From NCBI RefSeq assembly GCF_001884045.1, contig NZ_MACF01000018.1, forward strand, positions 1 through 64,000: 64,000 bases of DNA, read 5' to 3'. Below the pieces are notes generated by a model. The model searched no databases and was not told the DNA's origin. It saw only the letters and a program-made list of their open reading frames with translations. Made by a program: the position numbers and the translations under genes. Numbering within the stretch: the first letter of the stretch is position 1; each line of letters starts with the position of its first letter. Source of the DNA: Bacillus mobilis (lineage in GTDB: Bacteria > Bacillota > Bacilli > Bacillales > Bacillaceae_G). Of the stretch, positions 54,096-62,487 are shown one piece after another.

Positions 54096-55004
54096 ATGAT
54101 ACAAATTCATCCGCAAACACGTATTGGTCATGTTGAATTTAAAGTGCAAGATTTAGAGCGTCAAATTGCTTTTTATGAGAGTGTAGTAGGCCTAGAAGTA
54201 ATTAAACAAGAGGGGAATAAAGCATATTTATCAGGACAAGGTGGAAAGAACACGTTACTTGTTCTTGAAAAGTTAGAGGATGGGGTACTGCAAGAGCCAC
54301 GTACGACTGGTATATATCATGTAGCCTTTTTAGTTCCGACTCGTGAAGCCTTTGCTTCGGCTTTATTTGGGGTGATTCGTAACAAGAATGTAATTGATAG
54401 CCCAGCTGAACAAGAAGGGCGTTATACATATTCTAATGAAATTTTACCAATTTCAAGGTTTAATAGTGCAAGTGATCATACGTATAGCGAAGCGTTTTAT
54501 TTACAAGATTTAGAGGGAAATGGTATTGAAATTTACGCAGACCGTCCGCGTGATCAATGGGGAGAAGGACCAGGAGGAAGTACGCCGCTAGATTTAAAAG
54601 AACTGGCAACACTCGTTGATTATGAGGCTGATGGATTACCTGCTAATACTGTCGTTGGGCACGTACATTTACGAATAGCTGATGTAGAGAAGTCACATGA
54701 GTTTTATGTAGAGACAGTAGGGTTTGAAGTGCAACAACGCGAAGATGACTGCTTATTCATTTCAGCAGGAGGATATCATCACCATATAGGTGCAAATACG
54801 TGGAACGGCGTAAATAATCCACACCCACCCGCACATGCAACTGGACTTAAAGTGTATACAATTGTATTACCGCATAAAGAAGCGTTAGATGAAGTGAAAG
54901 AAAGATTAATAGAAAAACAACATAAAGTAAACGAAAATACAAACGGATTTACAGTAGTAGATCCTAGCGGTATTACAGTGCAGTTTGAAATAGAAACAGC
55001 ATAA
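54096..55004 (+). CDS. catE: vicinal-oxygen-chelate dioxygenase, catechol 2,3-dioxygenase-like (CatE)
   Basis: The product is 302 residues from ATG 54096 after AAGGAGATGG. It has two glyoxalase/VOC modules: module 1 begins IGHVEFKVQDLERQIAFYES and ends DLEGNGIEIYADRPRDQW; module 2 begins GHVHLRIADVEKSHEFY and ends VVDPSGITVQFEI. Metal ligands are likely His in GHVEF and GHVHL and Glu near each end. CatE cleaves the ring of catechols between and beside hydroxyls. Substrate here is inferred by family. Shares a terminator with the convergent GNAT gene. Confidence 0.82.
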   Translation: MIQIHPQTRIGHVEFKVQDLERQIAFYESVVGLEVIKQEGNKAYLSGQGGKNTLLVLEKLEDGVLQEPRTTGIYHVAFLVPTREAFASALFGVIRNKNVIDSPAEQEGRYTYSNEILPISRFNSASDHTYSEAFYLQDLEGNGIEIYADRPRDQWGEGPGGSTPLDLKELATLVDYEADGLPANTVVGHVHLRIADVEKSHEFYVETVGFEVQQREDDCLFISAGGYHHHIGANTWNGVNNPHPPAHATGLKVYTIVLPHKEALDEVKERLIEKQHKVNENTNGFTVVDPSGITVQFEIETA

Positions 55005-55005
55005 A

Positions 55006-55046
55006 AGAAGTCGGAAGGTGAATAATCACTTTCCGGCTTCTTTTTG
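55006..55046 (+). terminator. bidirectional terminator
   Basis: AGAAGTCGGAAGGTG pairs with CACTTTCCGGCTTCT. The right arm overlaps the last codons of the minus-strand GNAT gene. Confidence 0.85.
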
Positions 55047-55943
55047 ATATGTAATCCAAGTAGCACAAGGATTGAAAGGAAAGGATTTTAATATTTCCAT
55101 TGCATGTATACTCGTTGAATCGAATTCACCTTGAATGAAAGAATAACCGTGTTTACTTGCATACATAACTTGTTTGAAAACGAGAAGTTTCAGTAAGGGT
55201 AAATTTTCTGTAGTGTGGGTCCCGCCCCATCCTAGTTCTACTGTATTAGTCTTTTCTGATGTATGGAGGAAAGAGTACGCAATAATTTCATTCTCTTCAT
55301 CTATCATTACAAAGCTCCCATCTAGTAATACGTCATCAGCTAAGATCTGTTCTTTCCAAGCTTCGAGCGGGAATGAGGCAACCGGATTTGCTAAGTGAGT
55401 ATCCTCATAATTCGTTTTTACTAAGTGAGCTAGCTTTTCAAAGAAACTATTATTGGACAAGATGTTTGATAAGCTTTGTACATCATAATTTGAATGAAGC
55501 ATTGTATCGATAGGGATGATTTTTTGTACGTCTAACATTGGCATATAAGTTCTTCGGATTTCCGTAAAATTATGTTCTTCATAATAGGCTTGTAAATGAG
55601 CCGATGTTTCCCATATAGAGGTTTGTAATGGTAATTTGAAGTTTTCTCGTTTTAGAATCTCGTTTAATAAAAATTGTTCTATGTGTAGCTCTGAATAGAG
55701 AGGGTTCGTATATATTCGAAAGTATGTGCAGTATGGATGGAAGCTACTGTTCCAAGTGAAAAAGATGCCTACTACATCTTTTCTATAGCAGGCAACATAC
55801 GCACATTTTGTTTTACTATCTCGTAATAAGTTAAATAGATAAGAGTCTTCACTATATAAATCAATAAGTTGTTTTCCTTTTAGCTCGTTACTTCTACTAT
55901 ATTTCTCTATAATAAGATTATTTTCATTGGATGACTTTTTCAT
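55026..55943 (-). CDS. GNAT family N-acetyltransferase, two-lobe
   Basis: The product is 305 residues. The N-terminal region is a degenerate acetyltransferase lobe. The C-terminal part has SFLHTSEKTNTVELGWGGTH leading to LLKLLVFKQVMYASKHGY, i.e. the central strand and helix of the GNAT fold, and a late QGEFDSTSIHAMEI. The start overlaps the end of the upstream GNAT gene by 4 bases (ATGA), so the pair is translationally coupled. Substrate unknown. Confidence 0.75.
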   Translation of the reverse strand: MKKSSNENNLIIEKYSRSNELKGKQLIDLYSEDSYLFNLLRDSKTKCAYVACYRKDVVGIFFTWNSSFHPYCTYFRIYTNPLYSELHIEQFLLNEILKRENFKLPLQTSIWETSAHLQAYYEEHNFTEIRRTYMPMLDVQKIIPIDTMLHSNYDVQSLSNILSNNSFFEKLAHLVKTNYEDTHLANPVASFPLEAWKEQILADDVLLDGSFVMIDEENEIIAYSFLHTSEKTNTVELGWGGTHTTENLPLLKLLVFKQVMYASKHGYSFIQGEFDSTSIHAMEILKSFPFNPCATWITYQKEAGK

Positions 55944-56458
55944 AGATTAATCCAAAACCTTCTTACTACATTTCCATCTTCTTCAGTGAAATCATCATCA
56001 CGAAGCCCACCGTTATGTAAAATTGTTTTTTCAGAAGCAGTATTCACTTCGTCGCAAACGACAAGTACTTTCTCGATGTTTAATTCCTTCGTTTTTTCTA
56101 GCGACAATTCTAATAACTTCGTAGCATAACCTTTTTTTCTTTCAGAAGGGCGAATGCCATAACCAATATGACCTCCAGCGTTAAATAAATGTTCGGTTAA
56201 ACTATGACGTATATTAACAGCCCCTACAATTTTATTTTCATCTGTGACGAGCCAATATGTAGAGTCTGGTACCCAAGATTCAGGAAGATTTATGCCGTTA
56301 TGCGCATCGTGAAGTTCTTGAATCATTGCTATGAAATTAGATGGATCTTTTGAGATAACCCATGGAATCATCGTTTCACCGCTATCTTTCCATTCTTTAT
56401 AAAAATCTAAGTATTCTTCTTGTAAATCAGTAGTAGGTGTTAGTAAAGAGACGTTCAT
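55940..56458 (-). CDS. GNAT family N-acetyltransferase
   Basis: The product is 172 residues with GNAT signatures: VGAVNIRHSLTEHLFNAGGH, the acetyl-CoA loop IRPSERKKGYATKLL, and NTASEKTILHNGG. It resembles YjdJ/RimI-like acetyltransferases. First gene of a two-gene coupled unit. Only GGGGATT-type sequence precedes its ATG. Confidence 0.88.
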   Translation of the reverse strand: MNVSLLTPTTDLQEEYLDFYKEWKDSGETMIPWVISKDPSNFIAMIQELHDAHNGINLPESWVPDSTYWLVTDENKIVGAVNIRHSLTEHLFNAGGHIGYGIRPSERKKGYATKLLELSLEKTKELNIEKVLVVCDEVNTASEKTILHNGGLRDDDFTEEDGNVVRRFWINL

Positions 56459-56620
56459 TGTTGGTAATCCCCTTTATTTATGTAGTATTTTTAAAAAATT
56501 ACGACACAAAATGAAAACGTTTTCTTAACTTTCTCAACCTCATTTTATGCAATCCATATCTCGTTTTTAAATGGAAAGTACAGTTTATGGTTTTTCGTAT
56601 AAAAAGTAGATTGAATTCAT

Positions 56621-56651
56621 TTTATGTTAATATTAAAAATATTAACATAAA
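56621..56651. promoter_or_regulatory. 14-base perfect inverted repeat upstream of MgtC-like gene
   Basis: TTTATGTTAATATT (56621-56634), spacer AAA, AATATTAACATAAA (56638-56651). It lies in a 303-base gap (56459-56761) between divergent genes, about 110 bases before the MgtC-like start, a fitting position for an operator. No other gene or riboswitch is visible in the gap. Confidence 0.55.
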
Positions 56652-56761
56652 TCACCTGGGATATTAAGTATATTTTAATGAAATGCTTTTATATCGATAA
56701 ATAGATGTGTGTGATAATTTTTGTTTTATCTATCTATAATGAACGAAAGGGGGAAGGACTC

Positions 56762-57439
56762 GTGAGTGTAGATGTTGATCTAATTATACGAATCGGTGTT
56801 GCGGGTTTGTTAGGAGCAATAATTGGTATTGAAAGGGAAATTCGATCAAAAGAGGCGGGATTAAAAACACATTTCCTAGTAGCGGTAGGAAGTGCTTTAA
56901 TAATGGTCGTTTCAAAATATGCCTTTTCAGATATTATGAACGAGGAACATATGGCTCTTGATCCGAGCCGTATTGCAGCACAAGTTGTTAGTGGTGTAGG
57001 GTTTTTAGGTGCAGGTACAATTATTATACAAAAGCAGGCGGTGAAAGGATTAACGACAGCAGCTGGTTTATGGGCTACAGCCGGAATTGGATTAGCAATT
57101 GGTGCTGGCATGTATGTAGTAGGGATTGGAGCGACAATTCTCGTTTTAATTGGTTTAGAGATTGTGAGTCGTATTTTTAAGGTGCAATTTTTATTTCCGC
57201 AAAATATAACAGTGCAAATGTGTATAAATAAACATGAAGTGGTACAACAAATAGTAGAAATGCTACAAGTGAAAGGTATTCCAATACTTTCATATGAAGT
57301 AGAAGCTTTACAGCAAGGTACAGAAATAGTTTATAAGGTAGGGATGCAGCTGAAAAATATATCGTCAGAAGAAAAGAATGAATTTATTCAGCATATGCAA
57401 ACATTACAGGAAGTTACGTTTATAAAGTTAAAATCATAG
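56762..57439 (+). CDS. MgtC/SapB family membrane protein
   Basis: The product is 225 residues from GTG 56762, close behind AAAGGGGGAAGGA. MgtC hallmarks are LLGAIIGIEREIRSKEAGLKTHF-type (here split GLLGAIIGIERE and KEAGLKTHFLVAVGSALIM) and QVVSGVGFLGAGTI. Four helices and an ACT-like C-terminal domain follow. MgtC proteins inhibit F1Fo ATPase or aid Mg2+-limited growth in pathogens; in Bacillus the role is open. Terminator at 57453-57493. Confidence 0.9.
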   Translation: MSVDVDLIIRIGVAGLLGAIIGIEREIRSKEAGLKTHFLVAVGSALIMVVSKYAFSDIMNEEHMALDPSRIAAQVVSGVGFLGAGTIIIQKQAVKGLTTAAGLWATAGIGLAIGAGMYVVGIGATILVLIGLEIVSRIFKVQFLFPQNITVQMCINKHEVVQQIVEMLQVKGIPILSYEVEALQQGTEIVYKVGMQLKNISSEEKNEFIQHMQTLQEVTFIKLKS

Positions 57440-57452
57440 CGTTGAAAACGAG

Positions 57453-57493
57453 GATAGATGTAGCAGGAATTTCGCTATTATCTATCTTTTTTT
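57453..57493 (+). terminator. terminator after MgtC-like gene
   Basis: GATAGATGTAGC pairs with GCTATTATCTATC, followed by seven T's. Confidence 0.85.
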
Positions 57494-57642
57494 GATATAA
57501 AATTCACATAAAGTCAAGTGTTAGTTTTGCTAGGCATGGATACATGTGTGAACGTTCCCTTATTTTTTCTCAATACAGAATAAAAAGTAAGAATAGTAAA
57601 ATAATGGTGCGGGACACTAAAAAATGTAAGGTAGGGGAGAGC

Positions 57643-60558
57643 ATGAAAGGCTATTCAAAAAAAGTGTTAGTAGGGGTAAGTTTTGCTAGTTTAATGTTAG
57701 GGAGTTTCCAAGGGAGCACATTGGCAGAAAGTACAAAGGGAGAGCAAGTTTCTTATCGGAATGTGCTCAAAATGGAGCCGGTTGGTGTACAATTACCAGT
57801 GCAAGAATTAGCTCATTCATCAAAAGTGCTTGAAAATAAGTCTTTTGAGAAAAGGCTACAACTTGCTGATTTGTCGCAAAGACCACCTGAAGTGAAAAAA
57901 GAAAGTAAGCAATTAGCTGCAGCGAAAACTTATACAATTGCTGAATTAAATCAATTAAGTAATCAGCAGTTAGTAGATTTACTTGTAACAATTGATTGGG
58001 AGCAAATTACGGGTCTATTTCAATTTAATAAGGATAGCCTTGCATTCTATCAAAATGATAGTAGGATGCAGGCAATTATTGATAAATTGAAGCAGCAAGG
58101 ACAAGCTTATACGAAGGATGATTCAAAAGGGATTGAAACTTTAGTAGAGGTATTACGATCAGGATTTTATTTAGGATTTTATCATACAGAATTAAGTAAA
58201 CTAAATGAGCGGAGCTATCATGATAAATGCTTACCTGCATTAAAAACGATTGCGAATAACTCGAATTTCAAACTCGGTACGTTAGAACAAAATAGAGTTG
58301 TATCATCATACGGAAAATTAATAGGAAATGCTTCGAGTGATGTGGAAACGATAACATCAGCTGCAAAGATTTTTAAACAATATAATGATAATTTTTCTAC
58401 ATTGGTAGACAATCTATCAGCTGGAAATGCGATTTACGATATTATGCAAGGTGTGGATTACGACATTCAATCGTATTTGTACGATACGAGAAAGGAACCG
58501 AAAGATACAGTATGGTACCAAAAAATTGATAGCTATATTAATGAATTAAGTCGTTTTGCCTTAATTGGAACGGTGACGGCGAAGAATGGTTGGTTAATTA
58601 ATAATGGTATTTATTATACAGGTAGACTTGGTACGTTCCATAGTACAGGAACGAAAGGATTGCAAGTTGTAACAGACGCGATGAAAATGTATCCGTATTT
58701 AGGAGAGCAATATTTCGTAGCGGCTGAGCAAATCGCGACGAATTATGGCGGGAAAGATGCAAATGGAAATGTTGTTAATTTAGATCAAATACGAGAAGAT
58801 GGGAAGAAAAAATATTTGCCGAAAACGTATACGTTTGATGATGGTGCAATTGTTTTAAAAGCTGGAGATAAAGTGACAGAAGAAAAAGTAAAACGTCTAT
58901 ATTGGGCGGCAAAAGAAGTGAAGGCACAATTCCATCGTACGGTTGAAAGTGATCAACCTTTAGAAAAAGGAAATCCTGATGATGTATTAACGATGGTTAT
59001 TTATAATAGTCCAGCTGAGTATCAATTTAATCGTCAATTATACGGATATGAAACGAATAACGGTGGCCTTTATATAGAAGGAACAGGTACGTTCTTTACT
59101 TATGAGCGTACGCCAGAAGAAAGTATTTATAGTTTAGAAGAATTGTTCCGACACGAGTTCACGCATTACTTGCAAGGTAGATATGAAGTACCAGGACTTT
59201 GGGGACAAGGTAAGATGTATGAGAATGAGAGATTATCTTGGTTTGAAGAAGGGAATGCGGAGTTTTTTGCAGGGGCAACGAGAACAGATAATGTTGTACC
59301 GAGAAAGAGTATTATAGGAGGGATATCTTCAAATCCAGCAGAACGTTATACGGCAGAGCGAACGTTAAATGCAAAGTATGGAACGTGGGATTTCTATAAT
59401 TATTCCTTCGCTTTACAATCGTACATGTACAATAAGAGATATGATATGTTTGACAAAATTCATGATCTTATTAGAAAAAATGATGTAACAGCATACGATG
59501 CATACCGTTCTGCTTTAAGTAAAGATGCGAATTTAAATAAAGAATATCAAGATTATATGCAAATGTTAGTCGATAACCGTGAGAAATATAATGTTCCATT
59601 AGTATCAAATGATTATTTAGCAACTCACGCACCAAAACCAGTTTCAGATATTGCGGCAGAAATTACAGCAGAAGCAAAATTAAGTAATGTATCAGTTAAG
59701 AAAAATAAATCACAGTTCTTTAATACATTTACACTACAAGGAACGTATACAGGTACTACTGCAAAAGGGGAATATGAAGACTGGAAAACAATTACACAAA
59801 ACGTGAATGATACGTTAAAACGTTTAAGTGCAAAAGAATGGACAGGCTATAAAACAGTAACAGCGTATTTTGTAAATTATCGTGTAAATGCATCAGGACA
59901 ATTTGAATATGATGTTGTATTCCACGGTATTAATACAGAGGAAGGTACTGTGAATAAAGCACCAGTTGCGGTTATAAATGGTCCATATAGCGGAAATATA
60001 AATGAAGCAATTTCGTTTAAAAGCGATGGATCAAAAGATGAAGATGGAAAAATTGTTGCTTATAAATGGGAGTTTGGTGATGGTACTGTAAGTAATGAAC
60101 AAAATCCGATTCACGTGTATACAAAAGAAGGAACATATACGGCAAAATTAACAGTAACAGATGACAAAGGATTAACGAATACGGTTACAACGAATGTAAC
60201 GGTTCAAAAGAAAGAAGATAACAGTGTAGAAAAAGAGCCAAATAACTCATTCCAGACAGCGAATAAACTGCAATTAAATCAAGTTTTACGTGCTAGTTTA
60301 GGAAATGGTGACACGAGTGATTATTTTGAAATTAATATAGAAACGGCGAAAAACCTACAAATTAATGTAACGAAGGAAAATAATATCGGAGTAAACTGGG
60401 TTCTTTATTCAGAAGCAGATTTAAATAATTATGTTACGTATGCCCAGCAAGAAGGAAATAAGTTAGTAGGAAGTTACTACACGTATCCAGGGAAATATTA
60501 TTTACATGTGTATCAGTATGGTGGGGGAACAGGGAATTATACGGTAGAAGTGAAATAG
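57643..60558 (+). CDS. colA: secreted microbial collagenase (peptidase M9)
   Basis: The product is 971 residues from ATG 57643 behind TAGGGGAGA; the frame is open from 57544 but the signal peptide starts here (KKVLVGVSFASLMLGSFQGS). In order: propeptide, activator (M9N) domain, zinc peptidase with H504EFTH508 and the downstream WFEEGNAEFFAG glutamate (about E536), PKD domain (about 771-858; AVINGPYSG...WEFGDGTV) and a C-terminal prepeptidase/collagen-binding domain. It cleaves collagen outside the cell. I looked for a PlcR box upstream and did not see one. Terminator at 60559-60590. Confidence 0.94.
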   Translation: MKGYSKKVLVGVSFASLMLGSFQGSTLAESTKGEQVSYRNVLKMEPVGVQLPVQELAHSSKVLENKSFEKRLQLADLSQRPPEVKKESKQLAAAKTYTIAELNQLSNQQLVDLLVTIDWEQITGLFQFNKDSLAFYQNDSRMQAIIDKLKQQGQAYTKDDSKGIETLVEVLRSGFYLGFYHTELSKLNERSYHDKCLPALKTIANNSNFKLGTLEQNRVVSSYGKLIGNASSDVETITSAAKIFKQYNDNFSTLVDNLSAGNAIYDIMQGVDYDIQSYLYDTRKEPKDTVWYQKIDSYINELSRFALIGTVTAKNGWLINNGIYYTGRLGTFHSTGTKGLQVVTDAMKMYPYLGEQYFVAAEQIATNYGGKDANGNVVNLDQIREDGKKKYLPKTYTFDDGAIVLKAGDKVTEEKVKRLYWAAKEVKAQFHRTVESDQPLEKGNPDDVLTMVIYNSPAEYQFNRQLYGYETNNGGLYIEGTGTFFTYERTPEESIYSLEELFRHEFTHYLQGRYEVPGLWGQGKMYENERLSWFEEGNAEFFAGATRTDNVVPRKSIIGGISSNPAERYTAERTLNAKYGTWDFYNYSFALQSYMYNKRYDMFDKIHDLIRKNDVTAYDAYRSALSKDANLNKEYQDYMQMLVDNREKYNVPLVSNDYLATHAPKPVSDIAAEITAEAKLSNVSVKKNKSQFFNTFTLQGTYTGTTAKGEYEDWKTITQNVNDTLKRLSAKEWTGYKTVTAYFVNYRVNASGQFEYDVVFHGINTEEGTVNKAPVAVINGPYSGNINEAISFKSDGSKDEDGKIVAYKWEFGDGTVSNEQNPIHVYTKEGTYTAKLTVTDDKGLTNTVTTNVTVQKKEDNSVEKEPNNSFQTANKLQLNQVLRASLGNGDTSDYFEINIETAKNLQINVTKENNIGVNWVLYSEADLNNYVTYAQQEGNKLVGSYYTYPGKYYLHVYQYGGGTGNYTVEVK

Positions 60559-60590
60559 AAAAAAGGTCGCCGTGATTGGCGCCCTTTTTG
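60559..60590 (+). terminator. terminator after colA
   Basis: AAAAAGGTCGCC pairs with GGCGCCCTTTTT across GTGATT. Closely similar to the hairpin at 60976-61006. Confidence 0.88.
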
Positions 60591-60608
60591 TTACGCATTA
60601 TAGAAAAA

Positions 60609-60815
60609 TTAAATGAAATTTATAAAAGTCTGATAGGCAACACCGAGGGAAAGTACGGTAGCTACCATATGTGCAGTCCATTTAGGCATATTTAAATTCA
60701 ATACGACATTATACAAGATTCCATATAAGATACAAATGATTAATATAAATGCAATGAATTGAAGAATTAGAAAAAATAGTGGTTGTTCTAAAGAATTAAT
60801 ATCATGTTGTTCCAT
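60609..60815 (-). CDS. two-helix membrane protein, 68 aa
   Basis: ATG 60815 follows GAAGGGAGTGA. Two hydrophobic helices, FFLILQFIAFILIICILYGILYN-type (starting at residue 14) and MVATVLSLGVAYQTFINFI, flank a short WTAH loop. Ends just outside the colA terminator. Family not recognised. Confidence 0.7.
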   Translation of the reverse strand: MEQHDINSLEQPLFFLILQFIAFILIICILYGILYNVVLNLNMPKWTAHMVATVLSLGVAYQTFINFI

Positions 60816-60975
60816 TTATTCTCACTCCCTTCATTTGATATATTAATATAATTTATTTACAAGTGGAAGTGTTATTTCTATAAAGTTCCAAAAATGTGAT
60901 ATGTAAGGTATGTTGGTAATCACAAAAAATGATACAAACTATAATGTAACTCAAAACTATTATTATAAAATCAGT

Positions 60976-61006
60976 AAAAAAGGTCGCCATGAATGGCGAC
61001 CTTTTT
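60976..61006. terminator. terminator after the GNAT gene at 61007 (copy of the colA terminator)
   Basis: AAAAAAGGTCGCC pairs with GGCGACCTTTTT across ATGAAT. A and T runs on both sides allow termination on either strand. Read on minus, it ends the GNAT gene. Confidence 0.82.
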
Positions 61007-61510
61007 CTACGCGTTATACCCGAATAATTTTAAATCTTCACCTGAGTCTGAAATTATCTTTTCGAACTGCAATCCTACTTTTTCTAAAAGCTTTCCTGAA
61101 TTGATGTTATCAATAGTAGTAATTGCTACAATTCGTTTCATACCTAGGTTCTGTACACCGTAGTCTATTACAGCAGAAGCGGATTCAAAGCCATACCCCT
61201 TTGAACGGAATTTCTCTAAAAAGGCGAAGCCGATATCGACATCTTCTAATGAATCTCTTTTAATAAGACCGCACATACCAAGTGGAGTGAGATCTTCTTT
61301 TCGCTCTACTAAGTAAAGACCAAAGCCCATTTTATTATACATATCAACTGGTCCGTTTAAGATGTATTTTTTTGCATCGTCTAAGTTTTTAATCCTTTTA
61401 TCACCAATAAACTGAATCCATGCAGGATCGTTTACTAATTCAAGAATAAATGGAGCGTCTTTTATATCAAACCAGCGAAGAACGAGTCGTTCAGTTTCAA
61501 GAACTATCAA
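61007..61510 (-). CDS. GNAT family N-acetyltransferase (RimJ/RimL type)
   Basis: The product is 167 residues from TTG 61510, behind AAAGGTGGTG. It starts LETERLVLRWFDIKDAPFIL, has NGPVDMYNKMGFGLYLVE, the acetyl-CoA loop FAFLEKFRSKGYGFESASAV and the C-terminal NINSGKLLEKVGLQFE. RimJ/RimL-like enzymes acetylate protein N-termini or small molecules. Single gene. Confidence 0.9.
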   Translation of the reverse strand: MIVLETERLVLRWFDIKDAPFILELVNDPAWIQFIGDKRIKNLDDAKKYILNGPVDMYNKMGFGLYLVERKEDLTPLGMCGLIKRDSLEDVDIGFAFLEKFRSKGYGFESASAVIDYGVQNLGMKRIVAITTIDNINSGKLLEKVGLQFEKIISDSGEDLKLFGYNA

Positions 61511-61612
61511 TCCATTGCACCACCTTTAATAGTTATAACAATTAGTATGGGTTGCGAAATACAAAAGTGCAACATATTTTCATTATGCTCTACTTGTTCA
61601 CATAAAGTTCGT

Positions 61613-61641
61613 TTGTTTTGTATAAAGGGATATTTTATAAT
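61613..61641 (+). promoter_or_regulatory. promoter of the DUF2871 gene leader
   Basis: TTGTTT (61613-61618), a 17-base spacer and TATAAT (61636-61641). The start would be near 61648. Confidence 0.65.
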
Positions 61642-61675
61642 TAGGATTGATTGTAAAGAGTGAGATACTTATACA

Positions 61676-61702
61676 ATGACTCCTAGGTAACTAGGAGTTT
61701 TT
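61676..61702 (+). terminator. leader terminator overlapping a 4-codon ORF
   Basis: ACTCCTAG (61679-61686) pairs with CTAGGAGT (61691-61698), followed by TTTTT. It lies about 30 bases after the presumed transcript start and 60 before the DUF2871 start. The ORF ATG-ACT-CCT-AGG-TAA (61676-61690) is inside the left arm. Confidence 0.65.
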
Positions 61703-61765
61703 ACTATATAACTATCATTATTACTAAATATGACACACTACACATTCTACTCAAGGAGGTACATA

Positions 61766-62164
61766 ATGAAAAAATTATATAATGCATCGTTTACGTATTT
61801 GATTATCGGTTTATTATCGGGGATTTTCGCTAGGGAGTATGGAAAGTATAAGGGGATTGTAGGATCTACTTTGTTAAATCTTTTGCATACACATACACTT
61901 GTACTCGGCTTTTTCTTCTTTTTAATTGCTTTAGGATTAGCAAAAGTATTCGCGTTTCATGAAGCGAAAAGTTTTAATAAGTGGTTTGTTTTACATAACA
62001 TTGCATTAACTTTAATGTTAGGCTCATTGGCAGCAAGAGGGCTTCTTCAGCTAAATGGAGCGGACTTTAAAGGGTTAACTTACATTGTTGGGTTTTCCCA
62101 TTCGTTAATGGCAGTTACTTTAGTTTGGTTTATGTTGCTAATAAAGAAGTCATTTAAAATGTAG
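61766..62164 (+). CDS. DUF2871 family membrane protein
   Basis: The product is 132 residues from ATG 61766 after a perfect AAGGAGGT. Four hydrophobic helices and the family pattern NLLHTHTLVLGFFFFLIALGL, then FNKWFVLHNIALT and GFSHSLMA, with paired His that may bind heme or metal. Function unknown. The stop is one base before bcr1 copy 5, which separates the gene from its terminator. Confidence 0.82.
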   Translation: MKKLYNASFTYLIIGLLSGIFAREYGKYKGIVGSTLLNLLHTHTLVLGFFFFLIALGLAKVFAFHEAKSFNKWFVLHNIALTLMLGSLAARGLLQLNGADFKGLTYIVGFSHSLMAVTLVWFMLLIKKSFKM

Positions 62165-62165
62165 T

Positions 62166-62321
62166 TTTATCCCGCATTAACGGGCAGTAAGACCCTCACC
62201 TCAAAATTGAACGAAAGCAAAGAAGTTAGGTAGAGGATCAACTGCCCGTAAAAGCCCGATTGGTGAGGGCTGATAATCAGTGGGGGGATGAATCCCCCCA
62301 CTGATTAAAGTTTCACTTTAT
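62166..62321 (+). repeat. bcr1 repeat element, copy 5 (156 bp)
   Basis: TTTAT at both ends. CGGGCAGT/ACTGCCCG closing stem and second hairpin ATCAGTGGGGGG/CCCCCCACTGAT. The first inner stem is weakened (ACCCTCACCT / AGGTAGAGGAT). Confidence 0.92.
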
Positions 62322-62323
62322 AG

Positions 62324-62360
62324 AAAAGAACTTGCAGCAATTGTTGCAAGTTCTTTTTGT
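62324..62360 (+). terminator. terminator beyond bcr1 copy 5
   Basis: AAAAGAACTTGCAGCAA pairs with TTGTTGCAAGTTCTTTTT. Most likely the original terminator of the DUF2871 gene. No gene lies between it and 62487. Confidence 0.9.
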
Positions 62361-62487
62361 TTATTCGACAGTTGGAATCGAATTTTATATGTATAAAACT
62401 TGAATTATTTAATTTTTCCGATTATTATGTATGAAATAAGTTAACATATTTTGTAATTCAAATTTATAGGAAGTAGGCGAGTATACG

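Noticed and set aside
56641-56761. Mg2+ (M-box) riboswitch before the MgtC-like gene
   Set aside because: The leader is too short and lacks the conserved M-box helices; only the palindrome is notable.
57440-57642. PlcR box upstream of collagenase
   Set aside because: The nearest candidate (CATGGATACATG near 57534) does not fit the 16-base TATGNAN4TNCATA spacing.
60910-61104. 64-codon plus-strand ORF
   Set aside because: Runs through a terminator hairpin and antisense to the GNAT C-terminus, with no ribosome site.
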